A stretch of 64,000 nucleotides of DNA from Desulfomicrobium sp. ZS1. Its GTDB lineage: Bacteria > Desulfobacterota > Desulfovibrionia > Desulfovibrionales > Desulfomicrobiaceae. Within the stretch, counting starts at the first letter, position 1. Each line of letters opens with the position of its first letter. The DNA lies in contig NZ_CP100351.1 in the NCBI RefSeq assembly GCF_024204645.1, positions 2,816,001 to 2,880,000 on the forward strand. Reading direction: 5' to 3'. The notes under the pieces are model-generated. The model was not told the origin of the DNA, ran no database searches, and worked only from the letters and a program-made list of their open reading frames with translations. Of the stretch, positions 43,313-52,622 are shown piece after piece. The translations under genes were made by a program, and so were the position numbers.

Positions 43313-43519
43313 ATGGTGACAATGACGGACAATACGGTGCTGAAAGAAGCATTTAAAGATGCAATCCGGGAAATCGTTTTTGAGAACAAGGAGTTTCTGC
43401 ATGAAATCCTGGTGGAGGCCATGGAGGATGTTGCCATGAGCCATGCCATAGAGGAAGGGGAAAAATCCGTAGCGGTGGACCCAAAGGTTGTTTACGATCT
43501 GCTTGACTCTGCAAAATGA
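43313..43519 (+). CDS. antitoxin of a RelBE-type pair
   Basis: A 68-residue acidic protein (MVTMTDNTVLKEAFKDAIRE...) with a helical core and an acidic C-terminus ending VVYDLLDSAK. GGAGG precedes the ATG at 43313. It overlaps the toxin gene by 4 bp (ATGA). The N-terminus does not show a clear ribbon-helix-helix, so DNA binding is not certain. It probably neutralises the RelE-like protein. Confidence 0.75.
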   Translation: MVTMTDNTVLKEAFKDAIREIVFENKEFLHEILVEAMEDVAMSHAIEEGEKSVAVDPKVVYDLLDSAK

Positions 43520-43785
43520 AAATCGAATTCAAGTCTTCCTTTCAAAAGGACCTGAATTCGCTTCAGCGTGACGAAAAGCTTTTTGCTCGGATCAAAGAAA
43601 TCATTCTCTTGGTCGAATCCAGCAATTCCATCGAAGCCGTCGGAAACGTCAAAAAACTCAAATCCGACGGACTGTATTACCGCATCCGAATCGGTGACTA
43701 CAGAATGGGCATGATCGTTGAAGGAGACACGGCAATTTTTGTTCGCATCCTCCATCGAAGCAGAATATATCGCTATTTTCCCTAA
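43516..43785 (+). CDS. RelE/ParE-superfamily toxin
   Basis: An 89-residue basic protein, MKIEFKSSFQKDLNSLQRDE, with the RelE fold signature: VKKLKSDGLYYRIRIGDYRMG (beta strands with conserved Arg) and a terminal FVRILHRSRIYRYFP with His-Arg. Members cut ribosome-bound mRNA or inhibit gyrase. Paired with the preceding antitoxin. Confidence 0.85.
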   Translation: MKIEFKSSFQKDLNSLQRDEKLFARIKEIILLVESSNSIEAVGNVKKLKSDGLYYRIRIGDYRMGMIVEGDTAIFVRILHRSRIYRYFP

Positions 43786-43789
43786 GTAT

Positions 43790-44176
43790 TCCACACGCCC
43801 GTCGATGCCTCTCCCGCTGCCTTAATCGCTACGCCGTCGCTGCCTTTCCCGCTGCCTCTGTCGCTGCCTCTCCCGCTGCCTCTGTCGCTGCCTCTATCCC
43901 TGCCTCCGTCCCTGCCTCCGTCGTTGCCTCTCCCGCTGCCTCTATCGCTGCCTCTATCCCTGCCTCCGTCCCTGCCTCTATCCCAGCCTCCGTCCCTGCC
44001 TCTATCCCAGCCTCCGTCCCTGCCTCCGTCCCTGCCTCCGTCGCTGCCTCCGTCCCTGCCTCTATCCCTGCCTCCATCCCAGCCTCCATCCCTGCCTCTC
44101 CCGCTGCCTCCATCCCTGCCTCCATCCCTGCCTCCATCCCTGCCTCCGTCCCTGCCTTTCCCGCTGCCTCCAAAAA
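43790..44176. repeat. large pyrimidine-rich array, 12-bp unit (set 3)
   Basis: About 30 tandem degenerate units of the type GCTGCCTCTGTC / CCTGCCTCCGTC / CCAGCCTCCATC fill the gap to the sulfurylase-kinase gene stop. The opposite strand is almost pure purine at alternate positions. Open frames of more than 110 codons occur in several frames on both strands but encode only simple repeats (for example EAGM/EAGT), so I do not call a gene. Confidence 0.9.
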
Positions 44177-45862
44177 TCACCTCAAATACCCCTGCTCCTC
44201 CAGATACAAGAGAATCATCTGCGCCGCTTCCTGCGGGGTCATCTGGGTGGTGTCGATGGTCACTTCGGGGTTCACGGGCGGGATGTAGGGGTCGTCGATG
44301 CCGGTCACGCCCTTGATGATCCCGGCCCTGGCCTTGGCGTAGAGGCCTTTGCGGTCGCGCTGTTCGCAGACGCTGAGCGGCGTGTTCATGTACACCTCCA
44401 CGAACCCGCCGTAGGCGCTGATCAGCTCGCGGTTGTGGCCACGGGCTTCGGGGTAGGGGGCGATGGGGGCGCAGATGGCGATGCCGCCGTTCTTGGTGAT
44501 CTCGCTGGCCACGAAGCCGATGCGGCGCACGTTGAGTTCGCGGTGCTCCTTGGAAAAATTGAGTTCGCTCGACAGGTTGCGGCGAACGATGTCGCCGTCG
44601 AGTAAGGTCACAGGCCGGTCGCGCATCTCAAGGAAGCGGGCCAGCAGCACCTTGGCCACCGTGGACTTGCCCGCCCCCGAGAGGCCGGTCAGGAAGACGG
44701 TTATGCCCTGCCTGCTGCGCGGCGGGTGCGCCCGGCGCAGCTCCTCCACCACGTCCGGAAAGGAAAACCAGCTCGGAATGTCCAGCCCGTGCTCAAGGCG
44801 TCTTTTCAGCTCCTGCGATGAAATGGAGCGCACGTTCATGTCCGGCTCCACCTCGTCCTGGGGCAGATACTCGCCCCGCTCCTCCACGTAGACCATGCCG
44901 CGCATGGGCACCATGGTGATGCCCGTCTCGGCCTCGTGGGCGCTGATCAGCTCCTGGGCAGCGCCTTGCGGGTAGAAAAGCCTGTCCCCTTCACAAAACG
45001 GGTCGGCGTGGTCCCCGGCCACCAGAAAATGGGTGCAGCCGTAGTTGCGCCAGACCAGGGCCTGCAGCAATGCCTCGCGCGGCCCGGCCTTACGCTGGTA
45101 CAGGGGCAAGAGCCCAAGGCAGATGGTGTTGCGCGGAAATTGGCGCACAAAGGCCTGATAGGCGCGGATGAGGGCGTACTGGTCAAGGTCGCCGTTCAGC
45201 TGCACGCCCACGGCCGGTTGCAGCAGGATGGATGCGCCCGCCTCGCGCGCCGCGCGGGAGATCATCTCCTTGTGGGCGCAGTGCAGGTGCTCCCCGCTCT
45301 GGAAACCGATGACCCTGCGCCAGCCGTTCTGGGTGAAACGGCGATGCAGTTCCGAAGGCGCCAGGCGCAGCTCCTGAAAATCGAAATGCAGGGGCAGGGA
45401 CAAGCCTTCCAGCGTCCCGCCCACGTACCATTTGCCGACCTTGCTGAGGAGAAAGCGCACCGAAGGATGCGCGTCCGGGTCGTCCGTGCCGTAGACCGCC
45501 AGGGCCTCGCGGCGCAGATCGGGCTGCCACACGTCCGAGACCGTGAGCACGGCCAGCAGAAACCCTTCCTTGTCCCGCAGGGCCAGACGCTCGCCCTCTT
45601 GAAGACGTTCGCCAAGCTCCGGCCCCACATCGAGGCAGACCGGCATGGGCCAGAGTTCACCCGTGGCAAGGCGCATCTTCTCAAGCACCGATTCATAATC
45701 GGCCTGTCCCATGAAACCGGACAAGGGATAGAAGGCGCGGGTCAGCAGCAGCTCCAGGTCGCAGAGCTGGCGAGTCTTGAGATTAAGGGAAGGCAGGGTC
45801 ACCGCCTCCTGACGAAGCGGCTCGGCCCGCTGGAAATGGACAAGAAGGGATTCGCTGTACAT
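44177..45862 (-). CDS. fusion of a degenerate ATP sulfurylase to APS kinase
   Basis: Residues 1-380 are an ATP-sulfurylase-like region; residues 385-561 are an APS kinase that makes PAPS. The kinase looks intact: P-loop FLTGLSGAGKST (390-401), LLDGDIVRRNL, and FVEVYMNTPLSVCEQRD. In the sulfurylase part the QxRNPxHxxH motif is Q-S-G-E-H-L-H-C-A-H (188-197), keeping both His but losing Arg and Asn, and GRDHAG is AGDHAD (282-287), losing Arg. The N-terminal part may therefore be inactive or altered. With cysQ and sulfotransferases nearby, PAPS supply for sulfation is the likely role. Confidence 0.9.
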   Translation of the reverse strand: MYSESLLVHFQRAEPLRQEAVTLPSLNLKTRQLCDLELLLTRAFYPLSGFMGQADYESVLEKMRLATGELWPMPVCLDVGPELGERLQEGERLALRDKEGFLLAVLTVSDVWQPDLRREALAVYGTDDPDAHPSVRFLLSKVGKWYVGGTLEGLSLPLHFDFQELRLAPSELHRRFTQNGWRRVIGFQSGEHLHCAHKEMISRAAREAGASILLQPAVGVQLNGDLDQYALIRAYQAFVRQFPRNTICLGLLPLYQRKAGPREALLQALVWRNYGCTHFLVAGDHADPFCEGDRLFYPQGAAQELISAHEAETGITMVPMRGMVYVEERGEYLPQDEVEPDMNVRSISSQELKRRLEHGLDIPSWFSFPDVVEELRRAHPPRSRQGITVFLTGLSGAGKSTVAKVLLARFLEMRDRPVTLLDGDIVRRNLSSELNFSKEHRELNVRRIGFVASEITKNGGIAICAPIAPYPEARGHNRELISAYGGFVEVYMNTPLSVCEQRDRKGLYAKARAGIIKGVTGIDDPYIPPVNPEVTIDTTQMTPQEAAQMILLYLEEQGYLR

Positions 45863-45952
45863 GTGTCGGTCCTTGATAAGGGCTCACGGTAAAAAAGCTA
45901 ACTGGCCGTAGAAAAACTTACACTCATAAATTGCACAGAATATTGGAAACAA

Positions 45953-45984
45953 AGTGAATAGTGAATGGTGAATAGTGAATGGGT
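45953..45984. repeat. GTGAATGGT-type repeat block
   Basis: AGTGAATAGTGAATGGTGAATAGTGAATGG: four 9-bp direct units between the sulfurylase-kinase and cysQ genes. Same family as blocks at 41334, 41465 (inverse), 42208, 42294, 61957 and 63886. Confidence 0.85.
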
Positions 45985-46012
45985 TTTTTGCTGACGCCGC
46001 AATCGCCGTTTT

Positions 46013-46825
46013 TCAACGGTCTCTTTCCACGATGAAGAACGGATTGAGCAGGGACTGCTTGTTGTAGTGCAGAGGCTCGCCCGTATCATGACGGTTGACC
46101 CTGCACCCCGCATGTACGGCCACGGCCTGACCGGCGGCCGTGTCCCACTCCATGGTCGGCCCGAGGCGCGGGTACACGTCGGCGGCACCTTCGGCCACCA
46201 GACAGATCTTGAGCGAACTGCCGATGGAACGCACATCGACCTGACCGTGGATTTTCGTCATCTCTTCCGCAAAGGCCGCGAGCTCCGGTGACGGATGCGA
46301 GCGGGAACCGACAATGGTGTACGGCCGGGGGGCCGAAACCGCGTCTTGATCCGGCAGGCTGGTCGAAACCGCCAGCAGCTCGTCCAAAAACGCCCCCTCA
46401 TGCCGCGAGCACTGCTCCAGCTTCCACGCTCCAAGCCCCTTGGCCCCGAAATAGAGCGTGCCCAGCACAGGGGCAAGCACCACGCCAAGCACAGGCGCGC
46501 CGCCCTCGATGAGCGCGATGTTCACGGTAAATTCGCCGTTGCGCTTGATGAACTCCTTGGTCCCGTCCAGAGGATCAACCAGCCAGAACCGCTCCCACTG
46601 CCCGCGCTCGGCATAGGCAATGTCCCGCCCCTCTTCGCTCAGGATTGGGATGCCCGTTTGGGACAGGGCTGCGAAGATGATCTCGTGGGAGGCGCGGTCG
46701 GCGCGGGTCAAGGGGGAGTTGTCGGATTTGGTTTCGATGCTGAAGTCGGAAGAGGCGTAGATTTGGAGGATGGCCTTGCTTGCGGCTTGGGCGGCGGGGA
46801 TGGCCAGGGAGAGAAGGGTTTTCAT
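46013..46825 (-). CDS. cysQ: CysQ, 3'(2'),5'-bisphosphate nucleotidase
   Basis: CysQ hydrolyses PAP, the by-product of PAPS-dependent sulfation, to AMP. The inositol-monophosphatase fold is shown by the metal motif FWLVDPLDGTKEFIKR (about residues 79-94), SEEGRDI, and the second site MEWDTAAGQAV (WDxAA). Length 270 is typical. Located between the APS-kinase fusion and the flippase, it fits PAP recycling for the sulfotransferases in this cluster. Confidence 0.93.
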   Translation of the reverse strand: MKTLLSLAIPAAQAASKAILQIYASSDFSIETKSDNSPLTRADRASHEIIFAALSQTGIPILSEEGRDIAYAERGQWERFWLVDPLDGTKEFIKRNGEFTVNIALIEGGAPVLGVVLAPVLGTLYFGAKGLGAWKLEQCSRHEGAFLDELLAVSTSLPDQDAVSAPRPYTIVGSRSHPSPELAAFAEEMTKIHGQVDVRSIGSSLKICLVAEGAADVYPRLGPTMEWDTAAGQAVAVHAGCRVNRHDTGEPLHYNKQSLLNPFFIVERDR

Positions 46826-47001
46826 GGGTCACCGTTATTATGTTTTTTGGGGGCGCGGAAGGAATGCCGATTATCCCCCCGAAGAGCCGTAATTTTGTAT
46901 GGTTCTTATCTTGAGTATGTGGAGTTTAATGGCAACCATTGCCACGCATGCACCACCGCATTTTTCACCAGAATCTGGATCTAAGCGGAAATCAACTAAC
47001 T

Positions 47002-48297
47002 TCACTCATTATTTACAACCGGATATGTCCGCCTGACCGTCAACAAGACCGAAAACGAGGCCGAAATTAATCCGGTCAAAGCCATTGCAATTGACGCAGC
47101 CATGATCCCCTGCCCAGGGACTAACAAAAGCATGCTCGCAAGCCCAACAACGATCTTGAACACCGCCAGCCATACAACATCGCCAGGCTTCGGCCCATTC
47201 TGGATAAGGGCGATGCACGATGTTGTCACGGACATGAATATGATCTGCAGCAACACAACCCCGATGATATCGACGGATGGTCCGAAACCGAGGCCGAAAG
47301 CGACGCCAATGATAGGTTCCCGGAGAACGTAAACGAATATGGCCGCCAGCAACTGGACACCAAAATACATGACGCTCCGCATTATGTATTTTCGGAACGC
47401 TCGACGGCATGTAAAAGCGCTCGCGGCATGTGGCAACAAGACTATAGAGGCCGCAGCTGAAAGCATTGACACGACCAACCCCAACCTAACCGCTGCACCA
47501 TAATATCCGAGCGCCTCAAGCCCCAGGAAGTATTCCACAAGATATATGTCAAATCGGTTGGAAGAAATCGTTAGCAAAGAAGCACATAAGAAAATGATCG
47601 AGGTCTTGCCTATAGCCATCATGCCCTGGCGATTCGGGTACCTGACTGGAGCTGTCAACCGAACGATGTATAATGACCCAACCGCGCAAAGCAGAATTGA
47701 AGACGATAGATAAACTATCGAGACATGGTAGAGACTGATCGAAACGCCAATAAAGAGAAGTTGGGATATCAGCAAAAGCGACAACGCATTGAATGATGGC
47801 TTGGTTGCGGCAACGATTAAAAAATTATGCTTTTGCTGAAAGAATGCCTGCAACGATATAAACACGCTGTACAGACCACCCGCGAGAACTCCAGACGACA
47901 ACAGCAATCCATAGCCAACATCACCCTTAACCGTTGCGCAGTAGGCGTAGAAAAGCAAGGCAAAAATTAAAGAAGCCAATAGATACACATATTTATAGAA
48001 AACGGTTGCCTTGAAGCTTTCAAGGGGACTCAATCCCAACAGGCTCTTTTCGGAGTAACGTATAAAGACCCTGTCAAATGAGTTGGACGCATCGGATACT
48101 ATCAAGAATGATGTGGAAATAACTATAAACTCTCCGTATCCATCAGCCCCCATGAGGCGGGCTAGCATTACGCCGAAAACGAACATCAACAACCGGGAGA
48201 CCACCAACCCGGCTGAAACGACGGCAAACCCCGTAAAGAATTCCTTTACGAGTCTTTGCAATCTGGCGCGCGAGTCATTATTCTCTTGTTCTTTCAA
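47002..48297 (-). CDS. Wzx-type polysaccharide flippase
   Basis: About 12-14 membrane helices over 431 residues, with the RLLMFVFGVMLARLMGADGYGEF first-helix region typical of the MOP/PST superfamily (Wzx). It would flip lipid-linked repeat units to the periplasm. The annotated start is TTG at 48297, overlapping the glycosidase gene by 20 bp, without a strong ribosome-binding site, so the exact start is uncertain. It is the last gene of the long polysaccharide run. Confidence 0.87.
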   Translation of the reverse strand: MKEQENNDSRARLQRLVKEFFTGFAVVSAGLVVSRLLMFVFGVMLARLMGADGYGEFIVISTSFLIVSDASNSFDRVFIRYSEKSLLGLSPLESFKATVFYKYVYLLASLIFALLFYAYCATVKGDVGYGLLLSSGVLAGGLYSVFISLQAFFQQKHNFLIVAATKPSFNALSLLLISQLLFIGVSISLYHVSIVYLSSSILLCAVGSLYIVRLTAPVRYPNRQGMMAIGKTSIIFLCASLLTISSNRFDIYLVEYFLGLEALGYYGAAVRLGLVVSMLSAAASIVLLPHAASAFTCRRAFRKYIMRSVMYFGVQLLAAIFVYVLREPIIGVAFGLGFGPSVDIIGVVLLQIIFMSVTTSCIALIQNGPKPGDVVWLAVFKIVVGLASMLLLVPGQGIMAASIAMALTGLISASFSVLLTVRRTYPVVNNE

Positions 48298-50515
48298 ACA
48301 GCACCCACGGACTATCGATATCTTTCAGGTCCAACACCAAAACACGCTTTCCAATCTCATCGTCCCTCGCTTCAACCGAGAGTTTACGGGTACGGCCATC
48401 CGGGTAAACGATAAAACATCGCCACTGCGCGTCATGGGATACGCTCAACTCCACCTTGCACCTCAAAAACCGCAAGGTCGCCTTTCCACCATCTGCCCGA
48501 ACAAAAGAATACCTGTCTTCTCCCATCTCCATCGCCGAAACGGCCGTCAGCAGCATTCGCTCTGAATGCGCGATTTCCTCGCCATCTAGCGCGACAAGGG
48601 TAACAGCCCCGGCTTCCTGGACTTCGACACCGAGTCCGTTCAGTCGGACCGTGGCGGCCTGCTCGGTAAAAAAAGCTTTGAATCGTTCCGCATCGACAAT
48701 GAACTCGCCGCCCAATTCAGGCGAGTATCGCCATTCAATCTGCCGGGTATCAGAAACGACCGACTGAGCGCCCCCACCCACTCCGTTGTTTGGCACTAGG
48801 ACCGCCGCTGTATCACCGAGCAGCCTCGTTCGTACCTTCCGCTTCAGAAACAGTTCGAAACCGTAGTCCCGCGTCCCGTGCTGACGTTCATTGCGGGCGT
48901 CTAAAGCAAATTTATAATAAGCATCCCAATCGTCCGCCATCGGTAGAAAAATCGGGTCTGAAGATTCGTCTATGTACCCATTTAGAAAGGCTACGGAAAG
49001 ACTTGGCGACAACGCCAAAAAAACAGGGTTGGTTCCCAGCGCGAAGGCCGTCTTAGGCACGGACGTCATCCAGTCCCCGTTTGGATACGCCATCCACGTA
49101 TGTGCACTCAGGCCAGAATATCCCTGCAGCGAGGCATAGGCCGCCATCATTATGGGCCCCTCGAACGCATAGGGGCTCCAGGCCGCATGATTCCATTCGC
49201 TGATGATGACAGGCAACCCTTCCAGGGACTGGATACGGATCTTCACAAATGGAAAGGAGAAGTCCTTCATCAACGATGAGCGATCCAGCAACAAAGGAAG
49301 AAACGGTCTGCCGCTGATAACCTTGTTCACCGGATGGTCGAAGTACCCATGCATGTCGGTATAGGTATTGACCTTGCTTGCAGCCAACAGCGCCCCGAAT
49401 CCATACCAATTATTCGTAGCTGAAAACAGGCCGCGATATCCTGCCTCGGTGAGTCTTGCGTGAATCCTACGGGCAAACTCCACATCGATAGAAACGAGAA
49501 AATCGAGCGTGTCCCTTCTCCGTTCATCGGAGGCCCGCCGCAGTTCACCCGGCGGCAGAACCCGCACGGACCCCTGCGCATATTCCCGGTCAAGGGACAT
49601 CGTCTCGCCCCATGCACTCCTCAATTCCGGCAGCGAAGCGTACTTCGCGGCAAGATACTTGAAGAACAGTCTATTGCAGAGGGCAATCCCGGACTGGCTC
49701 ATCGACCTAAAGTCTCTATTGTACGTAGCGAATATCGAATCCTCATTCACCGCTACCACATAAACATTATACGGATCCTCAGCATAACTGAGGCCCGTAT
49801 ACTGATTCTCCCGGGTAAAGAAATCGCCGTACCAACGCAACTGGGTTTCGATGAACTCCTCATCCAACAACCGGATATGATGGAAACGCCGCCAAGGTTC
49901 CACAGTCGCATCAACCAATCCACGCCTGTCCTCAAAAATATACATTCCCGAATTGTTGATGGAGAATGAATAGCAAATACCATTGTTACGAAGGACCGAA
50001 ACCAAATAGTCGAGGCGATCAAGGTGAGGGGACTGCAGATACCCATTTTTCCTCCATCCCAGGGCAATATCGCCAAGCGTATTGTCGATACCCACAAAAC
50101 GCACATGATTGATTCCGTAACGAATGAGTCCTTTCACGAACGTCGCAACATCCTCTTTTCTTGGAGGAAAAAGAGAAGACGGTTCGGCAGAAAAAGTCAG
50201 GCCGACCCCCCAGAGACGTGCAGATGCGCCATCGGGATAGATCAATTGCCCTTTTTCAACGCGTAGCGGTCCGTCGCCAACACCCAATTTGAACCTAGTT
50301 AAAGCTGCCACATCTACCGGGGAAGGCCCCAGATGCGTCCACCCGGGGTCAAAAACATAGGAAGCTCCCATGGCGGCGTTGAGCGGCAGCAACGTCCAGT
50401 ACGCAAGCAACAGGACAAACATGGTCAATCCCGAAAGCGACCGGCGGGCCGTCACCCATCGCACGGAAGCCGTTTGTTTGCTGCAACACGCCCCACTTAT
50501 GGCACGCTTCGTCAC
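48278..50515 (-). CDS. exported glycoside hydrolase-like protein (clan GH-A type)
   Basis: A 745-residue protein with a long N-region and hydrophobic segment (SLSGLTMFVLLLAYWTLLPL) ending near ALA-type NAAMGA; an RR pair in TARRSLSG precedes the helix, so Tat export is possible. A TIM-barrel-like region follows: GINHVRFVGIDN, YVVAVNEDSIF (candidate acid/base Glu after Asn) and LPVIISEWNHA (candidate nucleophile Glu). The C-terminal 200 residues are beta-rich. The start is GTG, sharing GTGA with the upstream gene. It may trim or edit the polysaccharide. Exact family unassigned. Confidence 0.8.
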   Translation of the reverse strand: MTKRAISGACCSKQTASVRWVTARRSLSGLTMFVLLLAYWTLLPLNAAMGASYVFDPGWTHLGPSPVDVAALTRFKLGVGDGPLRVEKGQLIYPDGASARLWGVGLTFSAEPSSLFPPRKEDVATFVKGLIRYGINHVRFVGIDNTLGDIALGWRKNGYLQSPHLDRLDYLVSVLRNNGICYSFSINNSGMYIFEDRRGLVDATVEPWRRFHHIRLLDEEFIETQLRWYGDFFTRENQYTGLSYAEDPYNVYVVAVNEDSIFATYNRDFRSMSQSGIALCNRLFFKYLAAKYASLPELRSAWGETMSLDREYAQGSVRVLPPGELRRASDERRRDTLDFLVSIDVEFARRIHARLTEAGYRGLFSATNNWYGFGALLAASKVNTYTDMHGYFDHPVNKVISGRPFLPLLLDRSSLMKDFSFPFVKIRIQSLEGLPVIISEWNHAAWSPYAFEGPIMMAAYASLQGYSGLSAHTWMAYPNGDWMTSVPKTAFALGTNPVFLALSPSLSVAFLNGYIDESSDPIFLPMADDWDAYYKFALDARNERQHGTRDYGFELFLKRKVRTRLLGDTAAVLVPNNGVGGGAQSVVSDTRQIEWRYSPELGGEFIVDAERFKAFFTEQAATVRLNGLGVEVQEAGAVTLVALDGEEIAHSERMLLTAVSAMEMGEDRYSFVRADGGKATLRFLRCKVELSVSHDAQWRCFIVYPDGRTRKLSVEARDDEIGKRVLVLDLKDIDSPWVLFERTRE

Positions 50516-51732
50516 CTTTCCACCTCTTTCATCAAAAACTCATTGAATTCATTCAAGATGGCTTTTTTCGAAAAATGCTGCAGCGCATACTGAAAAGCAT
50601 TGTCGCCTTTTTCCCGCAAGCGCTCGTCTCCATAGGCGGCCAGCAGGGCCTCCCGGAGTCGGTCGGAGTTCTCCGGTTCACAGAGATAGCCTGAACCGGA
50701 ATCGACAATAACCCTTCCCAACTCGGTGTCCTCAGTTGTCGTCACCACACTGGGTCGCCCCGCCATCATGATGTTCATCAACTTTGATGGAAAGACCAGA
50801 GTACTCATCACTTCCTTCTGGATAATCAAGCAAACGTCTGCAGCCCGAAGCATAGCCGCGAGACACTCCTTTGGCTGCAAATCAATAAAAAGGACGTTGC
50901 TGACGTCCATATTGCCAGCAAGCCGTTTCAACTTGGCTATGTTGGCGCCGTTTCCAGAAATGACGAACTGAATATTCGGGTCAGATATCTGCGCTGCAGC
51001 ATGGATGACATGCTCGAGCCCCTGCTTTTCACCAATATTACCAGAATAAAGAAATACAAATTTGTCTATCAATCCGTATTTCTCACGAAACATATATGAT
51101 GTGATCGAGTCAGAAATGCAATCTATCGTAATCCAGTTCCGCAAAAGGAACAATTTTTTTTTAGATAATGATTTATCAATGAGTTTTTGCATCATGGAAT
51201 AACTAATAGTAGATACGTAATCCGCATTTTTGTATATAATTTTTTCAATATACCGCAAAAATAAAATAGCATTACTGTTTTTTAGCATTCCAAGATCAAT
51301 TGCAGCATCTGGCTGCATATCTTGAATATGAAAAATAAATGGCATCCGTTTAATCTTAGATATTATATATGCAATTATACCAAGTCCAAGTGGAGGAGAA
51401 ATTACAAGCATGACATCGGAGCGTCGACTAAAGCACAAAGAGAAAAGCGAACTTATGAGAAAACTAGATTCATGGATAATGCGCTTAATCGGAGTGATGT
51501 TTTTGGCCACGTATAAATAACACCGTTTGACCGTCACTCCGGCCAAACGCTCCCTAGCATACAGTCTTGCAGAATATTTTTTAGGAATTTCCCATTCGGG
51601 ATAATACGGAAAACCAGTGGTCACCTCGACATCGTGCCCCTTTTCCGCCAGAAATTCACACAGATCTGTTGTATAGACGGCAATCCCCGTCAACTCCGGG
51701 GCATAATTAATTCCTAAAACCGATATTCGCAC
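50512..51732 (-). CDS. GT4-family glycosyltransferase (WbuB/WcaI-like)
   Basis: 406 residues. The N-terminus is MRISVLGINYAPELTGIAVY, with the PEL-TGIA loop of the WbuB/WcaI group that often adds fucose or FucNAc. The C-terminal domain has a NIGEKQGLEHVIHAA motif and a donor site region around MMAGRPSVVTT. The start is GTG after GGAGGAAAG. The middle (51.1-51.5 kb) is strongly AT-rich compared with neighbours, a sign of separate ancestry. Confidence 0.88.
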   Translation of the reverse strand: MRISVLGINYAPELTGIAVYTTDLCEFLAEKGHDVEVTTGFPYYPEWEIPKKYSARLYARERLAGVTVKRCYLYVAKNITPIKRIIHESSFLISSLFSLCFSRRSDVMLVISPPLGLGIIAYIISKIKRMPFIFHIQDMQPDAAIDLGMLKNSNAILFLRYIEKIIYKNADYVSTISYSMMQKLIDKSLSKKKLFLLRNWITIDCISDSITSYMFREKYGLIDKFVFLYSGNIGEKQGLEHVIHAAAQISDPNIQFVISGNGANIAKLKRLAGNMDVSNVLFIDLQPKECLAAMLRAADVCLIIQKEVMSTLVFPSKLMNIMMAGRPSVVTTTEDTELGRVIVDSGSGYLCEPENSDRLREALLAAYGDERLREKGDNAFQYALQHFSKKAILNEFNEFLMKEVER

Positions 51733-51770
51733 CTTTCCTCCGGGAAATCAGTCGAACAAAAACCGACCGA

Positions 51771-52622
51771 TTAGACTGGCAGACCGCGACTGCGTCTTTC
51801 CAACTCTACAGACTTGCAGCCAATCAGATACTCATAAAACAACTTCAGAAAACAAAACATCAATCCTGCTCTACCGTCGAGAAAACCGCCACAAACGATA
51901 TAACGTGCAACCCACATATACCATGGGAATCCTGGGATTGAATAAACAGCCTGTTTCATCCACTTTCTGCGCTTCACAGGATCTTCTGTCTTCACTGCGA
52001 GGGTCAAGCAGCGAAAAAAACCTGAAGTATCAGGAAGCAATTCCGCCTCCATCGAAGAGTATCTATTGTGCTTTTCCACCCATGCACTTATGCCATTGTT
52101 GAATGGATAATGCTCCAATGCGCCATCAAGATCTTGGATTACACCATCAGTTTGATATTCTTCATTGATCTCCCGCTCAACCCACACACGTCCCAGCCGC
52201 ATCAATCGTCCGAACCACACTGAAGAATAATTGGTGCAGTGTTTAAGCCATGTACCCATCAAATAATCTTTCCGGCGCATCCGAAACAGAGTCGTGTCTG
52301 CCGAAGCGTTCGCAACAACAATTGCCATCTCGCCCATCAGGCTATCTGGAACCAGTTCATCGGCATCGAGCATCAAAATCCACGCATTCCGATAAACGAT
52401 ATCCTGAAGAGCATGGTTTCTCTGGCGGGCGTAATTATCAAACCGTCGGTATTCGATCCTAGCGCCCTTTTCCTCCGCAATCCGACAGGTATCGTCCGTA
52501 CTGTGAGAATCCAACACTACGACATCATCGGACCAACGTACAGAATCGAGGCAACGTGCGATGTTGACACCTTCATTGTATGTCAGAATAACAACGGAAA
52601 TCGGTATACTCATGTCGTTCAT
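51771..52622 (-). CDS. GT2-family glycosyltransferase (WaaE/KdtX-like)
   Basis: MSIPISVVILTYNEGVNIAR is the GT-A start, followed by DDVVVLDSHSTDDT and the DxD-like LDADELVPD metal site (about residue 95). This arrangement, with WKH/HY-rich tail segments, is typical of LPS core WaaE-like beta-1,4-glucosyltransferases, but members of this family also act in polysaccharide units. The ATG at 52622 overlaps the kinase stop (TGATG); the one at 52613 (MSIPIS) is equally possible. Confidence 0.87.
   Translation of the reverse strand: MNDMSIPISVVILTYNEGVNIARCLDSVRWSDDVVVLDSHSTDDTCRIAEEKGARIEYRRFDNYARQRNHALQDIVYRNAWILMLDADELVPDSLMGEMAIVVANASADTTLFRMRRKDYLMGTWLKHCTNYSSVWFGRLMRLGRVWVEREINEEYQTDGVIQDLDGALEHYPFNNGISAWVEKHNRYSSMEAELLPDTSGFFRCLTLAVKTEDPVKRRKWMKQAVYSIPGFPWYMWVARYIVCGGFLDGRAGLMFCFLKLFYEYLIGCKSVELERRSRGLPV

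Noticed and set aside
43782-44180. Long open frames on both strands (EAGM/EAGT, GGRD and SLPP repeats)
   Set aside because: They arise because the DNA repeat unit is 12 bp, so all frames stay open; there is no start context or non-repetitive sequence.
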